Assembly: GCA_022565615.1 (NCBI GenBank)
Contig: JAIUMM010000009.1
Location: forward strand, 1 to 49,123
DNA from: Nanobdellota archaeon
GTDB lineage: Archaea; Nanobdellota; Nanobdellia; Woesearchaeales; UBA583
Direction: 5' to 3'
Length of the DNA: 49,123 nt
Within the stretch, counting starts at the first letter, position 1. Every line of letters starts with the position of its first letter. The notes below the pieces were generated by a model, which did no database searches, was not told the origin of the DNA, and saw only the letters and a program-made list of their open reading frames with translations. The translations under genes and the position numbers were made by a program. Positions 7,230 through 16,907 of this stretch are shown one piece after another.

Positions 7230-9395
7230 ATGGTTCAAGATAAAAATAATGGTAATAACAAAGAAAATAATTCAAATTTTGAAAATGTACATTGGGCTGA
7301 TAATTCTGCTCAAAGAGTATTAGAACAATTTCCAAATGAAAATGTATATACTGTTGCTAGTGGAATTACTCCAAGTGGATATATCCATATTGGAAATTTT
7401 AGAGAAGTAATTACAACTGAGCTTGTAAGAAGAGCATTAGAACATAAAGGTGTTAAAACTAAATTTATTTATTCTTGGGATAGTTATGATGCATTTCGTA
7501 AAGTTCCAAAAGATGTTCCTTCTAATTGGGAAAAATATTTAAGAATGCCTGTTGGAAATGTTCCTAATCCTTTTAATTCTCAAGCTTTAACTTATGGACA
7601 ACATTTTATTGAATTATTTGAAGAAGAAACTAGTGTATTTAATTTTCCAGTTGAGTTTCAAAAACAACATGAAATTCAAACATCAGGTGTGTATGCTAAT
7701 TCTATTAAAGAGGTTTTAAATAATAAACATATTGTAATTGAGGAATTAAATAAATATAGAGGAGAGGATCAACAATTACCTTTGAGTTGGTGGCCTTTAG
7801 ATGTATATGATGATATAACACAAAAAGATACAAATGAAATTATTGAATTTGATGGTGAGTATACTATTACATATAAAGTAAAAGAAGAAGGAGAATTAGA
7901 AGGAGTTGTTAAGAGTGTTAATTTTAAAGATGAGCCAAGAGTTAAGTTAAGATGGAAAGCAGACTGGCCTATGAGATGGAATCATTTTAAGGTGTGTTTT
8001 GAGCCTGGTGGAAAAGATCATTCAACTCCAGGGAGTTCATATACTGTTGGGAAGGAAATTGTTAAGAGAATTTTTAATAGAGAGGCTCCTGTATATACGA
8101 TGTATGATTTTGTATTATTAAAAGGTCAGGGTGGAAAAATTTCTTCTTCAAAGGGAGGAGCTTTACGACTTAAAGATGTTCTTGAAGTATATACTCCTGA
8201 GATGGTATTATTTTTATTTGCAGGAACACGTCCAAATTCGGAAATTCATATTAGTTTTGATATTGATGTGATTAAATTGTATGAGGATTTTGATAAACTT
8301 GAGAGATTATATTTTGGACTTGAGGAGGAGAAAAATGAAAAGCAACGAGTAAATAAAATTAGACAATATGAACTTTCTTTGCCTAATGGAGTTGAAATTC
8401 CTAAAGAGTTACCTATTCAACCTTCATTTAGACATTTAACGGTTCTTGCTCAGACACATAATTTTGAATTTGAAAAAATTGAGGAGTATTATAGAGATGA
8501 ATTGAAGACTGATTTTGATAAAAGAAGATTACAAGAGAGATTTGAGTGTGCAAAAAATTGGCTTGAAGAATATGCTCCTGATGAATTTAAATTTTCAATT
8601 GTTGAGACGTTATCACTAGTTACTTCTGAAGAGGAGAAGGCAATTTTATATTTAAAAGAATCTTTACAAAAATCTCAAAGTTTAGACATATTGATTTCAT
8701 ATTTTAAATCTATTAAAGATACTATTTCTATGGATATGAAAGATTTTTTTAGAAATTGCTATATGGTATTAATTCAAAAAGAGAAAGGTCCAAAGTTGAG
8801 CTCATTTGTATTTGAAAATAAAGAGAAATTTTTAGAATTGCTCTCAACTCCATATTCTCTTGATGATTCTAAATATGAGCAAATAGATAATACTCATAAT
8901 TATGAGAAGTCAATATTTTCATCTCTTAATTTACGAACAGGGTTGGTAGTTGGAGTTGAAGAGCATAAAGAATCTGAGAATTTATTAGTAGTTCATATTA
9001 GAGTTAATCAAGAAGCACAAAATGAAGATATTAGGCAAATTGTATTTGGAAGTGATAACGAGTACTCAAAAGAAGATTTGATTGATAAAAAAGTTGTAGT
9101 TCTTACAAATTTAAAATATACTAATTTTAAAGGAGTTGAGAGCCAAGGGATGATTGTTGCGTGTCAAGATACAACTCAGAATAAATTTGGAATATTATTT
9201 TCAGATTTAAATGTTGGAGAGTGTTTAAAAATTGTAAGAGAGGGTGGAGAAGAGGTTACAAATTCACAAGAAGAAATTAAAAAAGAGGTATTTTTACAAA
9301 GTGGACTTAGAGCAGAAGAGGGAGTGATATATTTTGAGGATGTTAAGATAGAAGGGGTTAGAGGAGATAGAAATTTAACTGGAAATATAATTTAA
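7230..9395 (+). CDS. lysS: Class I lysyl-tRNA synthetase with C-terminal tRNA-binding domain
   Basis: This enzyme charges tRNA-Lys. It is the class I (archaeal) type: HIGN at residues 53-56 is the HIGH motif and KISSSKG at 303-309 is the KMSKS loop. The WADNSAQRV opening and the GGKDHSTPGSSY region also match this family. At 721 residues it is longer than the usual 500-550. The extra C-terminal part, from about residue 565 (RTGLVVGVEEH ... GVESQGMIVAC), looks like an EMAP-II/Trbp-type OB-fold tRNA-binding domain of the kind found at the end of MetRS. The start ATG is preceded by A+T-rich DNA without a Shine-Dalgarno. Confidence 0.95.
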   Translation: MVQDKNNGNNKENNSNFENVHWADNSAQRVLEQFPNENVYTVASGITPSGYIHIGNFREVITTELVRRALEHKGVKTKFIYSWDSYDAFRKVPKDVPSNWEKYLRMPVGNVPNPFNSQALTYGQHFIELFEEETSVFNFPVEFQKQHEIQTSGVYANSIKEVLNNKHIVIEELNKYRGEDQQLPLSWWPLDVYDDITQKDTNEIIEFDGEYTITYKVKEEGELEGVVKSVNFKDEPRVKLRWKADWPMRWNHFKVCFEPGGKDHSTPGSSYTVGKEIVKRIFNREAPVYTMYDFVLLKGQGGKISSSKGGALRLKDVLEVYTPEMVLFLFAGTRPNSEIHISFDIDVIKLYEDFDKLERLYFGLEEEKNEKQRVNKIRQYELSLPNGVEIPKELPIQPSFRHLTVLAQTHNFEFEKIEEYYRDELKTDFDKRRLQERFECAKNWLEEYAPDEFKFSIVETLSLVTSEEEKAILYLKESLQKSQSLDILISYFKSIKDTISMDMKDFFRNCYMVLIQKEKGPKLSSFVFENKEKFLELLSTPYSLDDSKYEQIDNTHNYEKSIFSSLNLRTGLVVGVEEHKESENLLVVHIRVNQEAQNEDIRQIVFGSDNEYSKEDLIDKKVVVLTNLKYTNFKGVESQGMIVACQDTTQNKFGILFSDLNVGECLKIVREGGEEVTNSQEEIKKEVFLQSGLRAEEGVIYFEDVKIEGVRGDRNLTGNII

Positions 9396-9462
9396 AAACA
9401 AATAAAAACAAATAAAATAAAATTTTAATTTAATCTAATTTAATTTTTCTTAATTTGTTTTT
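9394..9462 (+). terminator. Possible terminator: AAAAACAAAT repeat with inverted ATTTGTTTTT
   Basis: Directly after the LysRS stop, AAAAACAAAT is repeated twice (9394-9413) and its reverse complement occurs at 9453-9462, followed by T-rich DNA. A weak hairpin plus U-tract could end the transcript. At this base composition the evidence is thin. Confidence 0.3.
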
Positions 9463-9498
9463 CAATATGTTTTTAAATAATTGAGTATTGAAATTAGT

Positions 9499-9684
9499 AT
9501 GTTTAGTTTTGTGTTTTCATTATATAAAGAAGTTTTTTTGTTTATTTTGTACTTATTTATTCCTCTTCTTTTAATTAATTGGTTCTTATGGGAGTTATTG
9601 TTTGTACTTAGTATTTTAATTATTGGTCTTGGAATATTTTGTTATCATATTTTTTGCAAATGTTTTTATAAAACTAATTGGTAG
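9499..9684 (+). CDS. Small hydrophobic protein, probable two-TM
   Basis: An ATG at 9499 gives 61 residues; a TTG at 9481 would add six. Nearly the whole product is hydrophobic, with two likely membrane helices separated by NWFLWE and a short Cys-containing basic tail (CKCFYKTNW). It sits between LysRS and the M50 protease on the same strand. No family was recognised. A chance open frame in A+T-rich DNA, which readily encodes Phe/Leu/Ile, is a real alternative. Confidence 0.35.
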   Translation: MFSFVFSLYKEVFLFILYLFIPLLLINWFLWELLFVLSILIIGLGIFCYHIFCKCFYKTNW

Positions 9685-9790
9685 AGTATTTTTTTCAAGA
9701 ATTTTATTTTTACTCAAAATGAAGTGAAGAAATGTTTGTTATTAAATGGCGTATCTAAATATTTAAAAAGAATTCTTCTTTTTAGTTAAT

Positions 9791-11038
9791 ATGTTAGATG
9801 TATTATATAATTTATTACCAAATTTTGTTATAAATAATGTTGAGTTTTTTGTATTTATTTTGCTTTTGAGTATTTTTTTATATGTTAAAAGACAAAATTT
9901 AGTGTTACTTGGAAGTTTTCCTCTTTTGTATATGCTTCAATATAAAACTACGTGGGGAATTAATTTGATGAAGAGTTGGTCTAAAAAGCATCCTTCCTTT
10001 TGGAAATGGGTTGCGTATGTGAGTGTAGTAATTGGTATTGTAGGAACGGTTTTAATGGTTCCATTTTTAATTTGGCAATTATTTTTTATTGTAGATCAAG
10101 GTTTTGATAGTGGAGGTGGGTTAGTGTTACCTATTAATACAGGAGATGCTCGTGCAGGTGACATTTCAGGTGTAATATTTTATGTTCCATTTTGGTATTG
10201 GTTAATTGCTATTTTATTTATTGCAACAGTTCATGAATTTGGTCATGGTGTTATTGCTGAGAGGTTTAAGGTTAAGATTAAATCTTCAGGTTTTGCTTTT
10301 TTAGGACTTATTGCTCCAATTATTCCCGCTGCTTTTGTTGAACCTGATATGGAGGATTTAGCCAAGAAGAAGAGATGGCAACAAATTGCAGTTCTTGGAG
10401 CAGGTCCTTTAGCAAATATTTTTTTTGCAATTATTTTTTTGATTATGATTTTAGGAGTTGGGATGTATTCAAATAATGTGTATGAAGATAGAGGTGTTGC
10501 TTTTAGTGAGATTAGTAATACATCTGCTCTTTATGGATTGGTTCCTTTTGATAATGCTACTATAACTCAACTTAATGTTGAAAATATAAGTATTACTGAT
10601 CCTCAACAAATTTTTTCATATTTTATGCTTAATTTATCTAATCAAACTCCGTTAACATTATCAATTTCTAATTTTGAACTTGATGAAGAGATTAATGTTA
10701 CATTTACTCCAATTTATAATCAAGAAGAAGATAGAGCAATGATTGGAATTTTTGGAGTGAGAAGAGATGTGGTTGCACTTGAAGGGTATGAGAGAACTGC
10801 AAGAGTTGTTGAAGTTTCAAGTGAGTGGTTATTTTGGTTATTTTTACTTAATTTTGGAATTGGAATTATGAATTTATTACCTCTTTGGATTACAGATGGA
10901 GGACAAATTTTACGGGTAATGTTAAATAAATATATGGATGAGAAAAGAGCAATGTTTGGTGTTCATGTAGTTTCTTTAATTTCATTAGTACTAATTGTTG
11001 TAACTATTAATCCTTCTCTTCTTCCATTTGTAGGATAA
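9791..11038 (+). CDS. Site-2-type intramembrane metalloprotease (M50)
   Basis: Multi-spanning protein of 415 residues with HEFGH at 148-152 (zinc ligands H148 and H152, catalytic E149) in a membrane helix. Near the C-terminus NLLPLWITDGG supplies the NxxPxxxxDG motif with the third ligand Asp. Between them is a soluble segment, about residues 235-335, where a PDZ-like domain sits in many S2P enzymes. Family members cleave transmembrane substrates within the bilayer. No substrate is evident nearby; the gene is followed by sec61-beta and NAC, which suggests only a loose protein-export or quality-control context. Confidence 0.92.
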   Translation: MLDVLYNLLPNFVINNVEFFVFILLLSIFLYVKRQNLVLLGSFPLLYMLQYKTTWGINLMKSWSKKHPSFWKWVAYVSVVIGIVGTVLMVPFLIWQLFFIVDQGFDSGGGLVLPINTGDARAGDISGVIFYVPFWYWLIAILFIATVHEFGHGVIAERFKVKIKSSGFAFLGLIAPIIPAAFVEPDMEDLAKKKRWQQIAVLGAGPLANIFFAIIFLIMILGVGMYSNNVYEDRGVAFSEISNTSALYGLVPFDNATITQLNVENISITDPQQIFSYFMLNLSNQTPLTLSISNFELDEEINVTFTPIYNQEEDRAMIGIFGVRRDVVALEGYERTARVVEVSSEWLFWLFLLNFGIGIMNLLPLWITDGGQILRVMLNKYMDEKRAMFGVHVVSLISLVLIVVTINPSLLPFVG

Positions 11039-11149
11039 TTTTTTCATAAAAAATAATTTGTGTGAATGTTTTTTATAATAAAATTATAAATTATATTTTA
11101 AATTAATTTTAATTGAATGTACTACATTTTAGTCATTGAGAACATAACC

Positions 11150-11158
11150 TTTATATAT
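11150..11158 (+). promoter_or_regulatory. TATA-like box A upstream of sec61-beta
   Basis: TTTATATAT lies 25 bases before the ATG at 11184, preceded by a BRE-like AACATAACC. The spacing predicts a transcript with almost no 5' leader. Confidence 0.55.
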
Positions 11159-11183
11159 GTGGAACTATTAGTATATAGTATTA

Positions 11184-11345
11184 ATGGCAAAGCAAACAGG
11201 AATTAGATTGCCATCTGGTCAAGGAGGTTTGATCGGAGGGGTTTCAGAATCATATAAAACAAACTATGATTTTTCCCCAAAATTTGTGATTGTGTTCTCA
11301 CTACTATGTGTTGTATTTGTTTTTCTTTTATTTAGACTTGGATAA
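11184..11345 (+). CDS. secG: Preprotein translocase subunit Sec61-beta (SecG)
   Basis: A 53-residue protein with the archaeal Sec61-beta layout: a short cytosolic tail rich in Gly and Ser (IRLPSGQGGLIGG), a linker (YDFSPKF) and one C-terminal membrane helix (VIVFSLLCVVFVFLLFRLG). It would form the small subunit of the SecYE-beta channel. The Pro-Ser-Gly-Gly tail followed by SP before the helix is characteristic of the family. It has its own TATA box. Confidence 0.88.
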   Translation: MAKQTGIRLPSGQGGLIGGVSESYKTNYDFSPKFVIVFSLLCVVFVFLLFRLG

Positions 11346-11449
11346 TTAATGTTAAATTATACTATGTTTATGTTAAGGAAAAATTATGAAGTTATGTTAA
11401 GTTATTACTTTTTAAGTAATATTAAAAATAAGTAATACAAAAAATAAAA

Positions 11450-11788
11450 ATGATTCCAGGAGTAAACCCTAAACAATTAAAAGCTATGATGAGACAAATG
11501 GGAATGTCTCAAGATTCTCTTGACGCTACTCAAGTTATTATTAAAACTTCATCTTCAACATATGTATTTGATAATCCACAAGTTGAAAAGATTACAATGC
11601 AAGGTCAAACTTCATTTCAAATTCAAGGGGAGTTTAGAGAGGTTGAAGAACAAGTTGAAGTTACAATTTCACAAGATGATATTGATATGGTAAAAGAGCA
11701 AGCACAAGTGAGTGAGCAAAAAGCAAAAGAGGCATTAGAAAAAGCTAATGGAGATATTGCACAAGCGATTTTAGATTTAACTGAATAA
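11450..11788 (+). CDS. nac: Nascent polypeptide-associated complex protein (NAC)
   Basis: The archaeal NAC is a homodimeric ribosome-associated chaperone. The 112 residues show the expected order: PGVNPKQLKAMMRQMGM at the N-terminus, the NAC domain (VIIKTSSSTYVFDNPQVEKI ... SFQIQGEFREVE), and a C-terminal UBA domain (MVKEQAQVSEQKAKEAL ... GDIAQAILDLTE). Length matches the family. It sits between sec61-beta and a hypothetical helical protein. Confidence 0.96.
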   Translation: MIPGVNPKQLKAMMRQMGMSQDSLDATQVIIKTSSSTYVFDNPQVEKITMQGQTSFQIQGEFREVEEQVEVTISQDDIDMVKEQAQVSEQKAKEALEKANGDIAQAILDLTE

Positions 11789-11856
11789 TTGTGTAATATA
11801 ATTTAGAGTTAGATTTGTTTAAGTATGAGTAAAAGTTTGTTAGTTAGTTATTAAAA

Positions 11857-12303
11857 ATGGAAGAAGTATATTCAGATGTTAGATTATTGCAAAGAGACTT
11901 GAACACATTAGAACATATGATTTATGTATCTTGTAAATTTACAAGAACTACTGAAATGTTATATAAAGTGATGGAACAAATGGTTTCAACGTATGAGAAT
12001 TTTTTTGGTATTGCATACCAAGTACTTCTTAGGGAGAATTCTTCTTTTTCAGACTCTACAAATAAAATTCAAATGCTCACTAGAGTATTAATTGAAAGAG
12101 GAGTTGTAACAGATTTGTCTGAATATTATTTACTTAAGAAATTATTAATTAGTGAGTTTGAAACAATGGGAGAGTATAGAAGAAATTTATCAATTATTGC
12201 ATTTATTGAAGGAGAGGAGTATGTTATTAATATCCCTAAATTACTTGATTTTTATGAAAATTTGAAAAGAGCAATTACATCACTTACACAAGAACAATAT
12301 TAA
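11857..12303 (+). CDS. Hypothetical helical protein
   Basis: A 148-residue, probably all-helical protein with no signal peptide, membrane helix or recognised motif. Its amphipathic helices (LQRDLNTLEHMIYVSCKFTRT; MLTRVLIERGVV) recall HEPN-like helical bundles, but the RxxxxH motif of catalytic HEPN domains is not evident. It lies between NAC and the MinD-like ATPase on the same strand. Function unknown. Confidence 0.75.
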   Translation: MEEVYSDVRLLQRDLNTLEHMIYVSCKFTRTTEMLYKVMEQMVSTYENFFGIAYQVLLRENSSFSDSTNKIQMLTRVLIERGVVTDLSEYYLLKKLLISEFETMGEYRRNLSIIAFIEGEEYVINIPKLLDFYENLKRAITSLTQEQY

Positions 12304-12486
12304 TTAGTATAATCTATTCAATTCAATTTTTTAGTTTAAGTTTTTTCTTATTATTTTTTTAATTTAGTTTATTTAAAATTAGTTATTATTTAATATTTTA
12401 TTTCATTTGAACTTATAATAAAGTTTAGTTTTTTTAACTTTAATGTAGTGCTAAGAGATTATATAACAACTTCTTTTATTTTTAGT

Positions 12487-13278
12487 ATGGGAAAATTAAT
12501 TGTAGTATCATCAGGAAAAGGTGGTGTTGGAAAGACAACAACTTGTGTTAATTTAGCTTCTACTCTTGCTCATAGAGGGTTAAATGTTGTATTAGTTGAT
12601 GGGAATTTAACTACTCCAAATGTAGGATTACATTTAGGGCTTACAAAATTTCCAATTACATTTAATGATGTGTTAAAAGGAAATGCTAGTTTAGAGGATG
12701 CAATTTATGTGCATCCATTAGGATTTAAAATTTTGCCTGGAAGTTTGTCTATGAGATCATTTTCAGAAGTTAATTCTAGACATTTGAAGAGATCATTAAT
12801 TGAGCTTAGAGATATGTTTGATATTGTACTTGTGGATTCAGCAGCTGGACTTGGAAATGAGGCTATGTCTATTATTAAGCAAGCTGATGAGTTATTAATT
12901 GTAACAAATCCAGAACTTCCTGCAATTACAGATGCGTTTAAAATTATAAACCATGCAAAAGAGATTGGAATTCCAGTAAAAGGAGTTGTACTAAATAAAG
13001 TTCAAGGTAAAGGTCATGATTTAGGAAATCAAGCAATTGAGAGTTTACTTGAAACTCCAATTACTATTGAAATTGCACATCATCATGATATGAGACAAGC
13101 TTTGTATAAGAAAACTCCTTTTGTACATATGAGACCTAATCATCATGTAACTAAAAAATATCATTCACTTGCTCACAAAGTTCATACTGGAGAATATGTG
13201 AGAAGAATTGAAGAATTAGAAGCAGAAAATTCATTTTTAAGATCAATTTTAAAAACACTTGGATTCAATTCCAAATAA
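12487..13278 (+). CDS. minD: MinD/ParA-family P-loop ATPase
   Basis: The deviant Walker A KGGVGKTT follows the start directly (MGKLIVVSSGKGGVGKTTT). LVDGNLTTPNVGLHLGL and VLVDSAAGLGNEAMS supply the switch regions typical of MinD. Archaeal MinD homologues position surface structures or partition DNA. The ATG at 12487 is preferred to the in-frame GTG at 12448, because the family begins immediately before the first strand. The C-terminal helix (RRIEELEAENSFLRSILKTL) is amphipathic and might contact the membrane or a partner. There is no MinE. Confidence 0.92.
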   Translation: MGKLIVVSSGKGGVGKTTTCVNLASTLAHRGLNVVLVDGNLTTPNVGLHLGLTKFPITFNDVLKGNASLEDAIYVHPLGFKILPGSLSMRSFSEVNSRHLKRSLIELRDMFDIVLVDSAAGLGNEAMSIIKQADELLIVTNPELPAITDAFKIINHAKEIGIPVKGVVLNKVQGKGHDLGNQAIESLLETPITIEIAHHHDMRQALYKKTPFVHMRPNHHVTKKYHSLAHKVHTGEYVRRIEELEAENSFLRSILKTLGFNSK

Positions 13279-13642
13279 TTTATTATATTTTCAAATATTT
13301 ATTTTTTGTTATTTTTTACAAATTTTGAGTTATTTATAATTTCAAATATATTCTTTAAAATTCATTTAAGTTATATCTTTAAATTTATAAACTATACATA
13401 AAAAGTTAAAAATTATACAATAAACCTTTTAAAGAGCGCCTTAAAAAAATACATACATGATGAGGAATTTTTATCAAAATAAAAAAACTGATTGTAATAT
13501 ATTTTTAGTTTTAGTTTTATTAGTTTTAGTTTTAATTTTTTTAATTTTTAATTTTTTTATATCTAGTTGTATATAATATAATTATATAGAAATAATTTTC
13601 AATTTAAGTTAATTTTATAAATTTCAATTTTTTGATTCTTCT
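13279..13642. other. A+T-rich intergenic region before the accessory island
   Basis: No gene is supported here. It contains TTTTAG-type repeats near 13500-13555 and a near-palindrome around 13425-13446 that holds one of the few GC-richer spots (AGAGCGCC). The right end (13605-13633) carries the 29-bp block repeated upstream of the next-but-one gene. Confidence 0.6.
13605..13633 (+). promoter_or_regulatory. 29-bp repeated promoter block, copy 1
   Basis: The block starts TAAGTTAATTTTATAAAT and continues TTCAATTTTTT. It is identical over 29 bases to 14266-14294. It contains a TATA-like TTTTATAAAT and ends 9 bases before the ATG at 13643. Confidence 0.65.
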
Positions 13643-14236
13643 ATGTTACAAAAATTAGAAGATACATTAACTACAAAAATAAATCCAAAATTATTACAAC
13701 CTAGATTTTTATCTCTTTATAATATTGATAAAGGGTTTGGAGATTTAGATTTAGGATTTTTAGTAGGTTCAGTTCACTTAATAGATTATAATTCCGAAAA
13801 TTTACTTCTAGGTTCTTTAAGATTTGGAACAACTTTAGTTATTCCTGGTCTTAATAGTTTAATTGGAAATAGGAAATTACAAACTAAAGTTAATCGAGAA
13901 AAAAAAGATTTAGCTATTCATTCCGTAATTTATAATTTTAGAGAAAATGATTTTGGTTTACATCCAATAGAAGCAGAAACACTATTATCAAATCTTGAAG
14001 AAAGAAGAAATAGAATTGAAGGTGTAGATAATGATTTTAAATTAAGTAATTGGAGTTGGAGAAATATTCAAACTCCTTATAAATGTTTAGTAAAATCAAA
14101 TTTAAAAGAAAATTTATACGATGTGGTTATGAATCCATTAAGTTTAGAAGTTAGAAAGTTTGTTGATAAAGAATTTAATTGGGATTTTATTTCAAGAGTT
14201 GCTCCAGAAGATAGAACTCTTTTAGTTGATAAATGA
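13643..14236 (+). CDS. Hypothetical protein of the accessory island
   Basis: A 197-residue soluble protein without recognised motifs. The middle (LDLGFLVGSVHLIDY; LLLGSLRFGTTLVIPGL) looks beta-rich, and the second half is charged and helical. It ends in TGA, so TGA acts as a stop here. It shares a 29-bp promoter block with the following hydrolase gene, which suggests a functional link or recent duplication of the control region. Confidence 0.65.
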   Translation: MLQKLEDTLTTKINPKLLQPRFLSLYNIDKGFGDLDLGFLVGSVHLIDYNSENLLLGSLRFGTTLVIPGLNSLIGNRKLQTKVNREKKDLAIHSVIYNFRENDFGLHPIEAETLLSNLEERRNRIEGVDNDFKLSNWSWRNIQTPYKCLVKSNLKENLYDVVMNPLSLEVRKFVDKEFNWDFISRVAPEDRTLLVDK

Positions 14237-14265
14237 ATTATAAAAAATATGTATAATTTTTAATC

Positions 14266-14294
14266 TAAGTTAATTTTATAAATTTCAATTTTTT
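14266..14294 (+). promoter_or_regulatory. 29-bp repeated promoter block, copy 2
   Basis: Identical to 13605-13633. It includes TTTTATAAAT and ends 4 bases before the ATG at 14299. Confidence 0.65.
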
Positions 14295-14298
14295 AAAT

Positions 14299-14870
14299 AT
14301 GAATATGAATAATGTAATTTGTATTCCTGGAACATGTTCTAAAGAAGAATATTATAATGAAAAGTATCCTACTGCTAGTCATTCTCATTTTTTTCCATGG
14401 ATTCAAAAGCAGTTATATCTTAGAAATATTTCCTGTGTTTGTATGCAACATTTTATGCAGTATGATTCTAATTTAGAATATGAAAAATGGGTTAAAGAGT
14501 TCGAAACCATTAAACATGATACAGATTCAATTATTGTAGCTCATAGCTCGGGTTGTTGCTTCGTATTAAGATATCTTAGTGAAAATATTGAAAAAAACTT
14601 TGGAAAAATTATTTTTCTAGCACCGTACTTACAAGATTTTGAAGGGGAGGATAGAGATTTTTATTCTTACAAACTAGATTTGAATTTAGACAAAAAGATT
14701 GAAATTACTTGTCTTTATTCATTAAATGATTCTAAATACATTCATAAAAGTATTAAAATTTTAAAAGAATGTTATAAAAATATAGAAATATTAGAATTTG
14801 AGAATAAAGGACATTTTTGTTATAGTGATATTGGAGATACATTTCCTAAATTATTGGAGGAGATTTTAAA

Positions 14871-14874
<4 letters not shown>
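14299..14874 (+). CDS. RBBP9/YdeN-like serine alpha/beta hydrolase
   Basis: The 191 residues match the small RBBP9/YdeN hydrolase layout. IPGT is the first-strand oxyanion loop, IVAHSSGCCFVLRYL is the nucleophile elbow (serine of AHSSG), LYSLNDSKY carries the likely acid Asp and NKGHF the catalytic His near the C-terminus. Substrate is unknown. The stop overlaps the next start by four bases (ATGA), so it is translationally coupled to the ADP-ribosyltransferase-like gene. An ATG two codons downstream is an alternative start. Confidence 0.8.
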
Positions 14875-15600
<726 letters not shown>

Positions 15601-15679
15601 ATTATTAATCATAAATAAATTTTTCTTACCCACCAGAAATATAAATCTTTAAATACTTTATTATATTAATGATTTTAAG

Positions 15680-16405
15680 ATGCTTTGGGAGAAAAAAACT
15701 GCTAAACAAATTCGGGAAAATTCTTCTCAAAGAGGATATTTATATCTAAGAGTTTCAAAATATAAAAGAGATGGAAGGACTCTTAAGAGAAAACCTAGGC
15801 ATTTAGGAGATGGGTCTGGACATAAAGAGCGGAATAAATATATTGTGAAAAAAGATATTTATTTGGGGAAAATTATTGAACTTAAACCTTCTTCTTTTAT
15901 GTCATTTCAAGATTATATTATTCTTCAACTTCAAAAAGAGAGTGATTATTTACATTATGTACTTCATACTTCTTTTGAGGAGATTGTTTTTGATTTTATT
16001 TCATATTTACAAGAGTTATATGAAATCCCTTTTTCAATTTCTAAACAAGATTTGATTCACTCCTCCTTTGATGAAGTGATTTCTCACCAGTTTTCAAAAA
16101 AAATATTTGAACTTAAAACAGGCGGTTTTTTTAATATTGTATTATTTAAAAGAGTTTTTGATTTTAATCCAATTCATAGTGATGAAATTTCAAATAGAGA
16201 TTTTGAATTATTTTCAAATAGGTGCTTAGATACAGGAATTTTTGATGAATATATTCAAATGGTATTATACTTAAAATTAATTAACACCAATTCTCTTGAC
16301 TCAGTGGAGGAGGAGTTAGTTTCTTATTATTTACAAGGTGATTCTAATGTAATATTAAAAGAGAGTTCTTTTGAAGACTTTATGAGAAAAATGCACAAAG
16401 AATAA
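15680..16405 (+). CDS. Hypothetical protein with basic N-terminal hairpin
   Basis: The 241-residue protein begins with a basic segment (SSQRGYLYLRVSKYKRDGRTLKRKPRHLG) that resembles the YLY.S...+.GK...+.LG beta-hairpin at the N-terminus of some transposases and archaeal proteins of unknown function. The remaining part is helical with many Phe and Tyr residues. No catalytic motif is visible. A T-rich leader with TTTAAATACTTTA upstream could be its promoter. Confidence 0.65.
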   Translation: MLWEKKTAKQIRENSSQRGYLYLRVSKYKRDGRTLKRKPRHLGDGSGHKERNKYIVKKDIYLGKIIELKPSSFMSFQDYIILQLQKESDYLHYVLHTSFEEIVFDFISYLQELYEIPFSISKQDLIHSSFDEVISHQFSKKIFELKTGGFFNIVLFKRVFDFNPIHSDEISNRDFELFSNRCLDTGIFDEYIQMVLYLKLINTNSLDSVEEELVSYYLQGDSNVILKESSFEDFMRKMHKE

Positions 16406-16495
16406 GTGAAAATCTAAATATTCTCTAAATATAATTTTAGTAACTAATTTGAAATACTTTATTTTTTAAATACTCTAATATATTTTGTAAGTGAT

Positions 16496-16885
16496 ATGAA
16501 AAAACAAAAAGTAATTTTAGTTGATGCTTATAATACATTTGTAACTCAAAGTGGAGTTGATGAAGAAATGTTTGAATTACTTGAAGATTTTGAAAATACT
16601 AAAATTATAGTAACTAATGCCAATACTCAAAAACAACAAGAACTTGGAATTGTGAATATGCCTTATGAAGTATTTACTTTAAGTTTTAATCCTGAGAAAA
16701 TTAATCCTGAATATTTTAGAATTTTTTTAGGAACATATGGACTTGAACCTAAAAATTGTGTATATTTTGACCATAATTCTCTTGCTGTTGAGAATGCAAA
16801 TAAAATTGGAATTATATCATTTCACTTTAATCACGAAAAAAGAGATTTAAAAGAACTTAGAACATTTTTAGAAACGTATTTGTAA
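16496..16885 (+). CDS. Minimal HAD-superfamily protein
   Basis: The 129 residues contain HAD motif I as LVDAYNTFV. This D-x-Y-x-T form matches the haloacid dehalogenase-type branch (usually DAYGT) rather than phosphatases (DxDxT). VTNAN is motif II and YFDHNSLAVENANKIGI is the motif IV/helix region. No cap domain is present; usual members have 200 or more residues. The gene's last codons form the left arm of a perfect hairpin (16874-16903). Confidence 0.75.
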   Translation: MKKQKVILVDAYNTFVTQSGVDEEMFELLEDFENTKIIVTNANTQKQQELGIVNMPYEVFTLSFNPEKINPEYFRIFLGTYGLEPKNCVYFDHNSLAVENANKIGIISFHFNHEKRDLKELRTFLETYL

Positions 16886-16903
16886 TTTTTTTCACAAATA
16901 CGT
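16874..16903. promoter_or_regulatory. Perfect 10-bp palindrome before htpX (operator or terminator)
   Basis: ACGTATTTGT (16874-16883) and ACAAATACGT (16894-16903) pair perfectly around a T-rich 10-base loop. The left arm lies in the end of the HAD gene. The right arm ends four bases before the htpX TATA box, where BRE and operator sites lie. It could block htpX transcription when bound, or end the HAD transcript. Confidence 0.55.
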
Positions 16904-16907
16904 AATA

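Noticed and set aside
13457-13491. Possible C/D box guide RNA (ATGATGA box C at 13457, CTGA box D at 13488)
   Set aside because: Only 24 bases separate the boxes and no internal D'/C' pair or terminal stem is visible, so it does not fit an archaeal C/D RNA.
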